Of a DNA stretch of 64,000 nucleotides, positions 9,605-17,980 are shown piece after piece. A program made the translations under genes and the position numbers. The stretch covers positions 117,504 through 181,503 of the forward strand of contig JBOFYV010000124.1 of NCBI GenBank assembly GCA_051654865.1, given 5' to 3'. The stretch's first letter is position 1. Every line of letters starts with the position of its first letter. Under the pieces are notes generated by a model. It was not told the origin of the DNA and searched no databases. It was given only the letters and a program-made list of their open reading frames with translations. This stretch comes from JBOFOR01 sp051654865 (GTDB lineage Bacteria; Bacillota; Clostridia; Peptostreptococcales; Peptostreptococcaceae).

Positions 9605-9679
9605 TGTATAAAGAAATATATGTGTAGAATAAGTTATTGATTAAAACATATAATGTAATAATTGGTGGAGGTGATGGGA

Positions 9680-10540
9680 TTGGTAAATAAGAAAATTATT
9701 ATTACAGGATGTAATGGACAGTTAGGGAAAGAATTAATAAAACAACTACAGAGTTATGAGGAATATGAAGTTATAGCTACCGATAAAAATATATTAAATA
9801 TAACTGACTTTGATGAAGTTGATAAATTTATTAATAACAATAAACCTGAAATTGTTATTAATTGTGCTGCACATACAGCAGTAGACATATGTGAAGTTGA
9901 AATTGAAAATGCATATAAGATAAATGCTTTAGGAGCTAAAAATTTAGCTATAGCATGTGAAAAGTTAAATTCAAAACTAGTTCAAATATCAACTGATTAC
10001 GTGTTTGACGGTTGTAATAAAGTACCATACAAAGAAGATGATATGACATCCCCTAATTCTATATATGGAAAAAGTAAATTAATGGGAGAAAATTTTGTGA
10101 AAGAATTTTGCTCAAAGTATTATATAATTAGAACGGCGTGGTTATATGGAGATGGAAAAAATTTTGTAAAAACAATGATTGAATTATCAAAAACTAAGGA
10201 TGAGATTAATGTAGTAAATGACCAAATAGGAACGCCTACAAGTACTATTGATTTGACAAAGTGCATTATAGAATTAATTAATACACAACTATATGGAACT
10301 TATCATGGTACTTGTGAAGGGGAATGTAGTTGGTATGAATTTGCTAAAAAGATATTTGAAGTAATGGATATAGATATAAAAGTAAATCCAATAAATACAA
10401 ATGAATTTAAGCGATTAGCGCCAAGACCTATGTATTCAGTTTTAGACAATTTTATGCTTAATTTAATAAATAAGAATACTTTTAAACACTGGGAAGACTC
10501 ACTAATTGAATATTTAGAACTAATAAAAGGAGAGAAGTAG
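9680..10540 (+). CDS. rfbD: dTDP-4-dehydrorhamnose reductase
   Basis: Last step of dTDP-L-rhamnose synthesis: NAD(P)H reduction of dTDP-4-keto-L-rhamnose. Short-chain-reductase fold, 286 aa from the chosen start. The nucleotide loop [10 protein letters not shown] and the catalytic YxxxK ([11 protein letters not shown]) are clear. TTG at 9680 is chosen because GGAGGTG (9667-9673) lies 6-8 nt before it; in-frame GTG 9671 and ATG 9674 sit on or too near that site, and TTG 9662 precedes it. First of four rhamnose genes in the order D-A-C-B. Confidence 0.95.
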   Translation: MVNKKIIITGCNGQLGKELIKQLQSYEEYEVIATDKNILNITDFDEVDKFINNNKPEIVINCAAHTAVDICEVEIENAYKINALGAKNLAIACEKLNSKLVQISTDYVFDGCNKVPYKEDDMTSPNSIYGKSKLMGENFVKEFCSKYYIIRTAWLYGDGKNFVKTMIELSKTKDEINVVNDQIGTPTSTIDLTKCIIELINTQLYGTYHGTCEGECSWYEFAKKIFEVMDIDIKVNPINTNEFKRLAPRPMYSVLDNFMLNLINKNTFKHWEDSLIEYLELIKGEK

Positions 10541-10541
10541 T

Positions 10542-11429
10542 ATGAAAGGTATTATATTAGCTGGAGGCTTGGGAACTAGATTATTCCCAATAACAAAATC
10601 AGTATCTAAGCAAGCACTTCCTATATATGATAAACCAATGATATATTATCCTATGTCAGTATTAATGTTAGCAGGTATAAGAGATATACTAATAATATCT
10701 ACACCGAGAGATTTAGATGGATTTAAACAACTGTTTGGGGATGGAAGTGAATTAGGACTTAATATAAAATATAAAATACAAGAAAGTCCAAATGGATTAG
10801 CTGAAGCCTTTATAATTGGAGAAGAGTTTATAGGTAAAGATAAAGTAGCCTTAGTACTTGGGGATAATATATTTTATGGATATAGATTTAGTGAAAGGTT
10901 AGAAAAAGCCGTTAATAGAGATGGTGCTACAATATTTGGATATCATGTAGTTAATCCTAGGGAGTTTGGAGTAGTTGAATTTGATAAAGAATATAATGTG
11001 CTATCTATTGAGGAAAAGCCGATTCAGCCTAAATCAAACTATGCAGTTCCAGGATTGTATTTTTATGATAATGAAGTAATAGAAATTGCTAAAAATGTAA
11101 AACCGTCTGAAAGAGGAGAGTTAGAAATAACTGAAGTAAATAATGAGTATTTAAGAAGAGGAAAATTAAAAGTTGAATTATTTGGTAGAGGAATGGCATG
11201 GCTAGACACAGGAACACATAAGGGATTGTTAGATGCATCTAATTATGTAGAGGCAGTACAAACAAGACAAGGGCTATATATAGCGTGTTTAGAGGAGATT
11301 GCATATAGAAAAGGCTATATTAATAGAGAGGAATTACTAAAACTAGCTAAACCTCTTATGAAAACAGATTATGGAAAGTACTTAACTAAAATAGCTATGG
11401 AAAATATAGAAAATAGCAATTTAAAATAA
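10542..11429 (+). CDS. rfbA: Glucose-1-phosphate thymidylyltransferase
   Basis: Makes dTDP-glucose from dTTP and glucose 1-phosphate, the first step of dTDP-rhamnose synthesis. 295 aa, usual size. The nucleotidyltransferase signature [17 protein letters not shown] is at the N-terminus, with YDKPMIYYP, the metal-binding LGDNIFYG, and the sugar-site motif EEKP. ATG at 10542 is one base after the rfbD stop, so the two are translationally coupled. The ribosome site GAGAGAAG is weak, consistent with coupling. Confidence 0.98.
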   Translation: MKGIILAGGLGTRLFPITKSVSKQALPIYDKPMIYYPMSVLMLAGIRDILIISTPRDLDGFKQLFGDGSELGLNIKYKIQESPNGLAEAFIIGEEFIGKDKVALVLGDNIFYGYRFSERLEKAVNRDGATIFGYHVVNPREFGVVEFDKEYNVLSIEEKPIQPKSNYAVPGLYFYDNEVIEIAKNVKPSERGELEITEVNNEYLRRGKLKVELFGRGMAWLDTGTHKGLLDASNYVEAVQTRQGLYIACLEEIAYRKGYINREELLKLAKPLMKTDYGKYLTKIAMENIENSNLK

Positions 11430-11457
11430 AGTCTTAGATAAAATAGAGGTGAAGTGA

Positions 11458-12015
11458 ATGGGAAACTTTATTTTTAAGGAAACAAGTATAAATGGTCTAT
11501 ATGTGATAGAACCTAAAATATTTTCAGATGAAAGAGGATATTTTATGGAGAGTTATAATAGAATGGACTTTTTAAATGCTGGGTTAGATATGGTATTTGT
11601 ACAGGATAATGAATCAAAGTCAAAAAAGGGAGTACTAAGAGGATTACATTTTCAAACTGAAAATATACAAGGTAAACTGGTAAGGGTGACTAAAGGGGAA
11701 GTGTATGATGTTGCAGTAGATTTAAGAAAAGAATCACCTACATTTGGCAAATGGGAAGGAATAATACTTACAGAGGAAAATAAAAAACAATTTTATATTC
11801 CCGAAGGATTTGCACATGGATTTTTAGTATTGTCAGAAGATGCAATATTTAATTATAAGTGCACTAATTATTATTCTCCTATGTATGATAGTGGAGTTAT
11901 ATGGAATGATTCAGACATAGGTATAAAATGGCCACTTGAAAATATAAGTGAATTAATCATTTCAGATAAGGATAAAAAACAAAAAAAATTATCTGAACTA
12001 GAATTACTATTTTAA
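11458..12015 (+). CDS. rfbC: dTDP-4-dehydrorhamnose 3,5-epimerase
   Basis: Double epimerisation of dTDP-4-keto-6-deoxyglucose to the L-rhamno form; small cupin enzyme, 185 aa. Family landmarks are DERGYFMESYN near the N-terminus, the catalytic His region GVLRGLHFQ, and FYIPEGFAHGFLVLSE. ATG at 11458 follows AGAGGTG. It lies between rfbA and rfbB with short gaps (28 and 17 bp). Confidence 0.97.
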   Translation: MGNFIFKETSINGLYVIEPKIFSDERGYFMESYNRMDFLNAGLDMVFVQDNESKSKKGVLRGLHFQTENIQGKLVRVTKGEVYDVAVDLRKESPTFGKWEGIILTEENKKQFYIPEGFAHGFLVLSEDAIFNYKCTNYYSPMYDSGVIWNDSDIGIKWPLENISELIISDKDKKQKKLSELELLF

Positions 12016-12032
12016 TTGGAGGGATATGACGT

Positions 12033-13055
12033 ATGAAAAAAATATTAGTAACGGGTGGAGCAGGATTTATAGGTTCAAACTTTGTTCAATATATGGTCAA
12101 TAAATATGATGAATATATGATTGTAAATATAGATGCTCTAACATATGCTGGCAATTTAGAAAGCCTAAAAAGTATAGAATGTAAAAAAAATTATAAATTT
12201 ATTAAGGGTAATGTATCTGATAGAGATTTTATTTTTGAAATTTTTGATAAAGAAAAGTTTGATGTAGTGATAAATTTTGCGGCAGAATCACATGTTGATA
12301 GATCAGTTAATGATCCAGGTATATTTGTTATGACTAATATTGTAGGAACGCAAGTGTTATTAGATGCATCAATAAAATATAATGTGAAAAGATATCATCA
12401 GGTATCAACGGACGAAGTTTATGGAGATTTGCCATTAGATAGGCCTGATATATTTTTTGATGAAAGCACACCAATAAATCCAAGCTCTCCTTATTCCGCA
12501 TCAAAAGCATCAGCTGACTTGTTAGTTCAATCTTATTATAGAACATTTGGTTTACCAGTTACTATATCTAGGTGTTCAAATAATTATGGACCATATCATT
12601 TTCCAGAAAAATTAATACCATTAATAATATCTAGAGCAATAAATAATGAGAAGTTACCTATATATGGAGACGGAAAAAATATAAGAGATTGGCTGCATGT
12701 AGAGGATCACTGTTTAGCAATAGATCTTATAATACACAATGGTAAAGAAGGGGAAATTTACAATATAGGCGGGCATAATGAGAAAACAAATTTAGAAGTG
12801 GTAAAAATAATACTAAAAGAATTAAATAAGCCGGAGTCTCTAATAACATATATAAAAGATAGACCAGGTCATGACTTAAGATATGCAATAGATCCAACTA
12901 AAATAGAATCAGAACTTAAATGGAAGCCAAAGTATAAATTTGAAACAGGGATTATACAAACCATAAGATGGTATTTAGAAAATAAAGAATGGTGGGAAAG
13001 TATAATATCCGGTGAATATAAAGAGTATTATCAAAATATGTATTTAAATAAATAA
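12033..13055 (+). CDS. rfbB: dTDP-glucose 4,6-dehydratase
   Basis: NAD-dependent dehydratase that makes dTDP-4-keto-6-deoxyglucose. 340 aa, extended short-chain dehydrogenase. GGAGFIGSNF binds NAD; AAESHVDRS, the active-site STDEVYGD, and catalytic SPYSASKASAD are present. It completes the pathway set, so the operon can supply dTDP-L-rhamnose for a surface polysaccharide. No glycosyltransferase is adjacent, so the polymer that uses it is encoded elsewhere. Confidence 0.98.
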   Translation: MKKILVTGGAGFIGSNFVQYMVNKYDEYMIVNIDALTYAGNLESLKSIECKKNYKFIKGNVSDRDFIFEIFDKEKFDVVINFAAESHVDRSVNDPGIFVMTNIVGTQVLLDASIKYNVKRYHQVSTDEVYGDLPLDRPDIFFDESTPINPSSPYSASKASADLLVQSYYRTFGLPVTISRCSNNYGPYHFPEKLIPLIISRAINNEKLPIYGDGKNIRDWLHVEDHCLAIDLIIHNGKEGEIYNIGGHNEKTNLEVVKIILKELNKPESLITYIKDRPGHDLRYAIDPTKIESELKWKPKYKFETGIIQTIRWYLENKEWWESIISGEYKEYYQNMYLNK

Positions 13056-13060
13056 AAAAT

Positions 13061-13119
13061 ATAAGAAAGAGCCTATTGTAAACTAGTTGAATATTAGTAC
13101 AATAGGCTCTTTCTTATAT
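13061..13119 (+). terminator. Terminator after the rhamnose operon
   Basis: 20-bp stem (13061-13080 with 13098-13117) around a 17-nt loop, then a T-rich run. An unusually long, strong hairpin. Confidence 0.85.
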
Positions 13120-13223
13120 TTTATTATTTAATTGTCATTATTATCTATTGATTTTTGCATATTAGGTAATGTATTATAATAATATAAAAAAGTGACAAAA
13201 TACAACAAAATAGGGGGGAGATT

Positions 13224-14171
13224 ATGGCTAGAAAAAATAAGATAAATTTTAGTTCAAAACACAAAAGACAAGATAAAACAAAAAGAACTGTAATAATTAC
13301 AATGACAGCAGTGGTAGCTGTACTTATTGGTGTTAACGGAGTTGGAGCAGCTACTTCATATATATCAGAAAAGAAACAAGAAAGAATAGAAATGCAACAA
13401 AAAGCAGAGGCTGAAAGATTAGAAGCTGAAAAAAAGAAAAAAGAAGAGGAAGAAGCTAAAAAGAAAATGATAGGTGTTAATCACAATGCAAAAAAATACT
13501 CATATGATGCTGTTGAAATATCACAAAGACTAAGTAAATATGACTATTCTAATAATGGAGAAAAAATAGTATTTTTAACATTTGATGATGGTGCATCAAC
13601 AACAGTTACACCTCAAATACTAGATGTATTAGAGGAACAAGATGTTAGAGCTACATTTTTTGTAACAGGATCAACTATTGAAAGAGGCGGGAAAGAAGCT
13701 AAAGACCTAATAAAAAGAAGTTTTGACTATGGAAATGCAATAGCAAATCATTCGTACAGCCATGATTATAAGTACTTGTATCCATCAAAAACATTAAATT
13801 TAGATAATTTTATAGATGACTTTGAAAAAACAGACAACATACTAAAAGATATTTTAGGGCCGTATTTTTCAACAAGAGTAATTAGATGTCCAGGTGGACA
13901 TATGTCATGGAAAGGTATGGATGAACTTGATGTATATCTAGACCAAAACAATATGGCATCTATTGATTGGAATGCATTAAATGCAGATGCTGAAGGTAAA
14001 AAGAAAAGTGCAAATCAATTAGTTGAATATGCTATAAATAGCTCAAAAGATAAAGACATTGTTGTTTTACTAATGCATGACACTTATGGAAAAGAAGAAA
14101 CAGCAAAAGCACTTCCTGAAATAATAAAATATTTCAAAGAAAATGGGTACTCATTCAAAACATTAGCATAA
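13224..14171 (+). CDS. Membrane-anchored polysaccharide deacetylase (NodB domain)
   Basis: Probably removes N- or O-acetyl groups from peptidoglycan or another surface glycan outside the membrane. 315 aa. A basic N-terminus is followed by one membrane helix (about residues 24-43), a charged Glu/Lys coiled-coil spacer (about 50-85), and a NodB domain with the catalytic TFDDG, the metal pair in NHSYSHDY, and later RCPGG and MHDTYG. ATG at 13224 follows GGGGGGAG. A possible promoter is TTGATT (13148) with TATTAT (13172). The sugar substrate is not evident; the location after rhamnose genes is suggestive only. Confidence 0.88.
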   Translation: MARKNKINFSSKHKRQDKTKRTVIITMTAVVAVLIGVNGVGAATSYISEKKQERIEMQQKAEAERLEAEKKKKEEEEAKKKMIGVNHNAKKYSYDAVEISQRLSKYDYSNNGEKIVFLTFDDGASTTVTPQILDVLEEQDVRATFFVTGSTIERGGKEAKDLIKRSFDYGNAIANHSYSHDYKYLYPSKTLNLDNFIDDFEKTDNILKDILGPYFSTRVIRCPGGHMSWKGMDELDVYLDQNNMASIDWNALNADAEGKKKSANQLVEYAINSSKDKDIVVLLMHDTYGKEETAKALPEIIKYFKENGYSFKTLA

Positions 14172-14175
14172 AATA

Positions 14176-14210
14176 AAGACCTTAAATACATATGTATTTA
14201 AGGTCTTTTG
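14176..14210 (+). terminator. Terminator after the deacetylase gene
   Basis: Near-perfect palindrome centred on CATATG at 14189-14194, with arms AAGACCTTAAATA and its complement, then TTTTG. Confidence 0.85.
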
Positions 14211-14266
14211 TATTTATACTAAATATAAAGGTAAAACTAACTTAAAATGCTGTTGAGGAGAAAGAA

Positions 14267-14764
14267 ATGAAAAGACTTTTAGTATTAATAAGTATCACAG
14301 GATTATTATGGGGAATGAATTGCCTTGAATCAAATGGGAGGAATATGGATAACAATGATGAACAGATATATTTACAACAAATCAAGGAGCAGAATAAACT
14401 TTTAATAGAAGCACTAGATAAATTTGGTGCAAATAGCAAAGATAAAGTAATATCAATTTATGCAAATGGTATTAAAGAAAGAAGTGGACCTCTTCAATAT
14501 TCTGTAATGTGTAGAGACTTAAAGAAAAAATTCAAACAAGAAATGAATAATAATAATAACTACTCATGGATTACAGGATACTCTAGTCCATGGGTCAAAG
14601 ATTATAAAGTTTTGTGTGAAAAAGAAAATAAGGATGGTTCATATGATGTTACTATAAAGTTTTTCTGGGAAACATCAAGTGGACCGTTTAATGAAAGTAT
14701 TACAAGATTAAAAATTATAAGTAAAAATAATATATGGTGCATAGTAGATATACAAGATAAATAA
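14267..14764 (+). CDS. Secreted or lipid-anchored hypothetical protein (165 aa)
   Basis: The N-terminus is a short basic plus hydrophobic export signal (MKRLLVLISITGLLWG) ending at a Cys near residue 19. The sequence before that Cys is not a textbook lipobox, so lipidation is uncertain. The remainder is hydrophilic with an Asn run, and ends in a compact alpha/beta region with several Trp (SWITGYSSPW; NIWCIVDI) resembling small NTF2-like or DUF4829-type extracellular domains. That resemblance is by feel only. ATG follows GAGGAGA. The gene is monocistronic. Confidence 0.65.
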   Translation: MKRLLVLISITGLLWGMNCLESNGRNMDNNDEQIYLQQIKEQNKLLIEALDKFGANSKDKVISIYANGIKERSGPLQYSVMCRDLKKKFKQEMNNNNNYSWITGYSSPWVKDYKVLCEKENKDGSYDVTIKFFWETSSGPFNESITRLKIISKNNIWCIVDIQDK

Positions 14765-14766
14765 TA

Positions 14767-14803
14767 TTATAAAATCCTAGTCAGATAGATTAGGATTTTA
14801 TAA
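14767..14803. terminator. Bidirectional terminator between convergent genes
   Basis: AAAATCCTA (14771-14779) pairs with TAGGATTTT (14791-14799), with A/T flanks on both sides. It overlaps the last codons of the minus-strand DUF1294 gene. Confidence 0.75.
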
Positions 14804-15047
14804 TAAATAAAAAAGCTAATTGAAAAATTAAAATTAAAGGTATACCTGTATTAAATTTGAAATGTTTTGTTTTATGTCTAAAGTATTTCATACCAGATAG
14901 GATACCAATTGATCCTCCTATTGTAGCAATTAAAATCAATGTTGATTCTGAAATTCGCCACTGATTATTTATAGCTCTTTTTTTATCTATAAACATAATA
15001 AAAAAACCTATAATATTAACAAATAATATATATGATATTAAGCTCAT
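14790..15047 (-). CDS. DUF1294 family small membrane protein
   Basis: 85 aa with about three hydrophobic segments. The hallmark of the DUF1294 family is complete: FIDKKRA followed by RISE, then GGSIGI and FRHKTKHFKF. The conserved charged residues sit in loops between helices. Function is unknown for the family. ATG at 15047 follows AGGAGGT on the minus strand. No operon partner. Confidence 0.85.
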   Translation of the reverse strand: MSLISYILFVNIIGFFIMFIDKKRAINNQWRISESTLILIATIGGSIGILSGMKYFRHKTKHFKFNTGIPLILIFQLAFLFIIKS

Positions 15048-15149
15048 GTACTACCTCCTAAGAATATAATAATAGTGTATAACACTTTAATCTAAATTAG
15101 AAGATATATTTTATGAACTATAAGGATACATAATTTTAATATAATATGT

Positions 15150-15187
15150 AAAAACCTATGCAGAGTTTAAATTGTGTATAGGTTTTT
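15150..15187. terminator. Orphan hairpin with A/T flanks in the 15048-15251 gap
   Basis: AAAAACCTAT (15150-15159) pairs with ATAGGTTTTT (15178-15187) around an 18-nt loop. It has the shape of an intrinsic terminator but follows no gene on either strand. It could be an attenuator before the Nudix gene or the end of a short RNA. Confidence 0.4.
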
Positions 15188-15251
15188 ATGTTATTATAGT
15201 ATACTAATAATGAGTAGATAATTATAGCAAAATAGAAAGGGAGTAAAAAAA

Positions 15252-15863
15252 TTGAATAAATCAAAAATTACTAAAGTTAATCCTCTAGTTGTAACGAATT
15301 TTGTTGGACTTTATGATGTAGAGTACAACAATAAAAATGAAAATCAAAAGCATTGGATGGTTGCATCTAGAAAAAATAAAGAAGAATTAGAGGGTATATA
15401 TTTAGAAAATAAAGATGATAAAATAGATGCAGTTGTAATTGCAGCTTATCATAAAGAAAAAAATAAACTGGTTGTAATTAAACAATATAGAGTACCTATA
15501 AATAATTATATATATGAGTTACCTGCAGGATTGGTAGACAATGATGAAGATATAAGAAAGACTGTATCAAGAGAGTTAAAAGAAGAAACAGGCTTAGAAC
15601 TTATAGATATAAATAATTCGAGTAGTATGGATAAATTATATTTATCTCCAGGAATGACAGATGAATCAGTAGCTTTTGTATATTGTACATGTAATGGAAA
15701 TATAAGCAAAGAATACTTAGAAGAAGATGAGGATATTGAAGCAATGCTAATATCTAGAGAAGACGCTAAAGAGTTAATTAATAGTAAGGAGAAAATAGAT
15801 ATAAAGTTATATTTAATGCTGCAAATGTTTGTTAATTTAGGAGATAAATTATTTAATGAATAA
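15252..15863 (+). CDS. Nudix hydrolase, ADP-ribose pyrophosphatase type
   Basis: Likely hydrolyses ADP-ribose or a similar nucleoside diphosphate sugar to AMP plus phosphosugar. 203 aa, typical for the ADPRase branch. The Nudix box is complete: GLVDNDE then REL-KEETGLEL, matching GX5EX7REUXEEXGU. QYRVPINNYIYELPAG before it is typical of ADPRase. The start is TTG at 15252 behind AAAGGGAG. Substrate specificity is inferred from the subgroup. Confidence 0.9.
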   Translation: MNKSKITKVNPLVVTNFVGLYDVEYNNKNENQKHWMVASRKNKEELEGIYLENKDDKIDAVVIAAYHKEKNKLVVIKQYRVPINNYIYELPAGLVDNDEDIRKTVSRELKEETGLELIDINNSSSMDKLYLSPGMTDESVAFVYCTCNGNISKEYLEEDEDIEAMLISREDAKELINSKEKIDIKLYLMLQMFVNLGDKLFNE

Positions 15864-15869
15864 AAATAA

Positions 15870-15912
15870 AAAAGAACTTATATACTTTTAAAAGTGTATA
15901 GGTTCTTTTTAG
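15870..15912 (+). terminator. Terminator after the Nudix gene
   Basis: AAAGAACTTATATACTTTT pairs with AAAAGTGTATAGGTTCTTT (two G-U pairs), followed by a T tract. Confidence 0.8.
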
Positions 15913-15997
15913 TTTTATTTAAGAATGGAACGATATAGATTTAATATGCATAATTTATAAAGTTAAAATATATTAACAATAAAAATAAAATTATATG

Positions 15998-16052
15998 TTG
16001 CATTATCAAAATGATAATAATATAATAATTCTATAATTATCATTTTGATAAT
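15998..16052 (+). promoter_or_regulatory. cysKE promoter flanked by two 17-bp palindromic operators
   Basis: TTGCAT (15998-16003), 17-bp spacer, TATAAT (16021-16026). The first palindrome, ATTATCA-AAA-TGATAAT (16002-16018), covers the end of the -35 and the spacer. The second, ATTATCA-TTT-TGATAAT (16036-16052), covers the start of transcription. Both have perfect 7-bp arms; their centres are 34 bp apart. This is the layout expected for a repressor controlling cysteine synthesis. I do not recognise the regulator. Confidence 0.75.
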
Positions 16053-16071
16053 AAAAAGAGGAGGAGATATT

Positions 16072-16968
16072 ATGTTATATGAAAATATTATAGATCTTAT
16101 TGGAAATACTCCAATAGTTAAATTAAATAACGTAGGAAATAATAATGTATATTTAAAATTAGAAAGACAAAATCCAGGAGGAAGTGTAAAGGATAGAGCG
16201 GTATATCATATGATAGACGGTCTTGAAAAAGAAGGGAAGCTAGAAAAAGGAGATGTATTAGTAGAAGCGAGCAGTGGTAATACTGGAATAGCTCTAGCTA
16301 TGATAGGCAAAATAAAAGGCTATGAAGTGATAATAGTTATGCCTGAAACAATGAGCATTGAAAGAAGGATGTTAATGAGTGCTTATGGAGCAAAACTTAT
16401 ATTAACTTCTGGAGATAAAGGTATGAGTGGAGCTGTAGAAGTTGCAAACCAGCTTTTAGAAGAAAATTCAAATTATAAAAGTTTAAGTCAATTTGATAAT
16501 ATAGATAATATAAATGGTCATTATAAAACAACCGGAGTTGAAATATATAAAGATATTCCTGATATAGATATATTTATTTGTGGTGTTGGAACAGGTGGAA
16601 CCATAAGTGGAGTGGCAAAATATTTGAAAGAAAAAAATCCAAATATTAAGATAGTAGCTATAGAACCTAAAAATTCACCTAAAATATCACAAGGTATAAG
16701 TGGAAAACATAAGATACAAGGTATTGGAGCAGGATTTATTCCTAAAAATTACGATGATAGCTTAGTTGATGAAGTAATTGTAATTAGTGATGAAGAAGCC
16801 TTTGATACAGTAAAATTACTAGCTGAAAAAGAAGGTATACTAGTTGGTATTTCTTCTGGAGCGAATGTTTATGGAGCATTATTAATGTCAAAGTTATATC
16901 CAGATAAAAAAATTGTAACAGTAGCACCTGATGGAGTAGAAAAGTACATGTCAATGAATATATTTTAG
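16072..16968 (+). CDS. cysK: Cysteine synthase (O-acetylserine thiol-lyase)
   Basis: PLP enzyme that makes cysteine from O-acetylserine and sulfide. 298 aa from ATG 16072, chosen because GAGGAGGAG lies just before it; an upstream in-frame extension has no ribosome site. IGNTPIVKL, the PLP lysine in GGSVKDRA, the substrate loop SSGNTGIALA, and the phosphate-binding GVGTGGTISGV are all present. cysE follows 28 bp later, so the pair forms a complete serine-to-cysteine module. Confidence 0.97.
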   Translation: MLYENIIDLIGNTPIVKLNNVGNNNVYLKLERQNPGGSVKDRAVYHMIDGLEKEGKLEKGDVLVEASSGNTGIALAMIGKIKGYEVIIVMPETMSIERRMLMSAYGAKLILTSGDKGMSGAVEVANQLLEENSNYKSLSQFDNIDNINGHYKTTGVEIYKDIPDIDIFICGVGTGGTISGVAKYLKEKNPNIKIVAIEPKNSPKISQGISGKHKIQGIGAGFIPKNYDDSLVDEVIVISDEEAFDTVKLLAEKEGILVGISSGANVYGALLMSKLYPDKKIVTVAPDGVEKYMSMNIF

Positions 16969-16996
16969 TCAACATTAAATGAAGGGATGAGCAAGA

Positions 16997-17545
16997 GTGC
17001 TAAAAAAAATAAATAAAGATATAGAATTTATTATGGAAAACGATCCAGCGGCAAGGTCGAAGCTAGAAGTTTTTTTATTATATCCATCTGTTCATGCAAG
17101 GATAGCTCATATAATATCCCATTTTTTATATAATCATAAGTGGTTCTTTAGTGCAAGAGTTATATCTCAAATATCTAGATTTTTAACTGGAATAGAGATA
17201 CATCCTGGTGCAAAAATTGGAGATGCTATACTTATTGATCATGGAATGGGGGTAGTAATAGGAGAAACAGCCGAAATTGGAAATAGAGTAGTGATTTATC
17301 ATGGAACAACACTAGGAGGAACAGGAAAAGATACGGGAAAGAGGCATCCTACAGTAGGTAATGATGTATTTATAGGAGCAGGAAGTAAAATACTAGGTCC
17401 AATAAATATAGGTTCTAAATCTAAGATAGGAGCAAATTCTGTAGTATTAAAAGATGTACCAGAAGGTGCAACAGTAGTTGGTATTGCAGCAAAGATTGTA
17501 AGAGTAAAAAGCGATAATGTGTCAGAAAATATTTTAAAGATATAA
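16997..17545 (+). CDS. cysE: Serine O-acetyltransferase
   Basis: Acetylates serine with acetyl-CoA, supplying CysK. 182 aa, the short Firmicutes form without the long N-terminal extension of the enterobacterial enzyme. A short helical domain ([13 protein letters not shown]) precedes a left-handed beta-helix of hexapeptide repeats. The catalytic region is [16 protein letters not shown], followed by [22 protein letters not shown] at 16997 with GAAGGGA about 9 nt upstream is the start. It is expected to associate with CysK. Confidence 0.96.
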   Translation: MLKKINKDIEFIMENDPAARSKLEVFLLYPSVHARIAHIISHFLYNHKWFFSARVISQISRFLTGIEIHPGAKIGDAILIDHGMGVVIGETAEIGNRVVIYHGTTLGGTGKDTGKRHPTVGNDVFIGAGSKILGPINIGSKSKIGANSVVLKDVPEGATVVGIAAKIVRVKSDNVSENILKI

Positions 17546-17561
17546 TAAAAGACAACAGTAA

Positions 17562-17595
17562 AGGTGAATCTAATTTATAGATTCACCTATTTTTA
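17562..17595 (+). terminator. Terminator after cysE
   Basis: AGGTGAATCTA (17562-17572) pairs with TAGATTCACCT (17578-17588), then ATTTTT. Confidence 0.85.
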
Positions 17596-17648
17596 TGATA
17601 TATTTATTATATGGTAATAAATATAATATAAAATTAGTGAGGTTAATT

Positions 17649-17945
17649 ATGTATTTTACTTATATAATAAAGTGTAAAGATAATTCTTTATATACAGGTT
17701 ATACAAGCGATATAAATAGAAGAATAGAGGAACATAAAAAAGGGATAAATTGCAAATATACAAGAGCTAAAGGTTTTAAAAATCTAGAAGTTTACTTTGC
17801 TAGTAATAGTAGAAGTAATGCAATGAAACTAGAAAGTTACATAAAAAAGCATCCTAAATATAAAAAAATATGGATAATAAATAATCCTCAATTATTCATT
17901 GAAAGTTTAGTAAACAAAGAACAATATGTAATAGGAGAAAAATAA
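17649..17945 (+). CDS. GIY-YIG endonuclease-domain protein (UPF0213/YhbQ type)
   Basis: 98 aa consisting almost entirely of one GIY-YIG nuclease fold. The signature reads YIIKCKDNSLYTGYT, then INRRIEEH and, after a stretch, the Glu in KLESYIKK. Members of this stand-alone family are proposed DNA repair or processing nucleases, but the role is not established. ATG at 17649 is preceded by GTGAGG; an upstream in-frame codon at 17595 lies in the cysE terminator region and is rejected. Confidence 0.88.
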   Translation: MYFTYIIKCKDNSLYTGYTSDINRRIEEHKKGINCKYTRAKGFKNLEVYFASNSRSNAMKLESYIKKHPKYKKIWIINNPQLFIESLVNKEQYVIGEK

Positions 17946-17946
17946 T

Positions 17947-17974
17947 AAAAGAGGAAGTTAAATCTTCCTCTTTT
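17947..17974. terminator. Bidirectional terminator
   Basis: AAAAGAGGAAG (17947-17957) pairs with CTTCCTCTTTT (17964-17974), shared by the convergent GIY-YIG and collagen-like genes. Confidence 0.85.
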
Positions 17975-17980
17975 ATTAAA

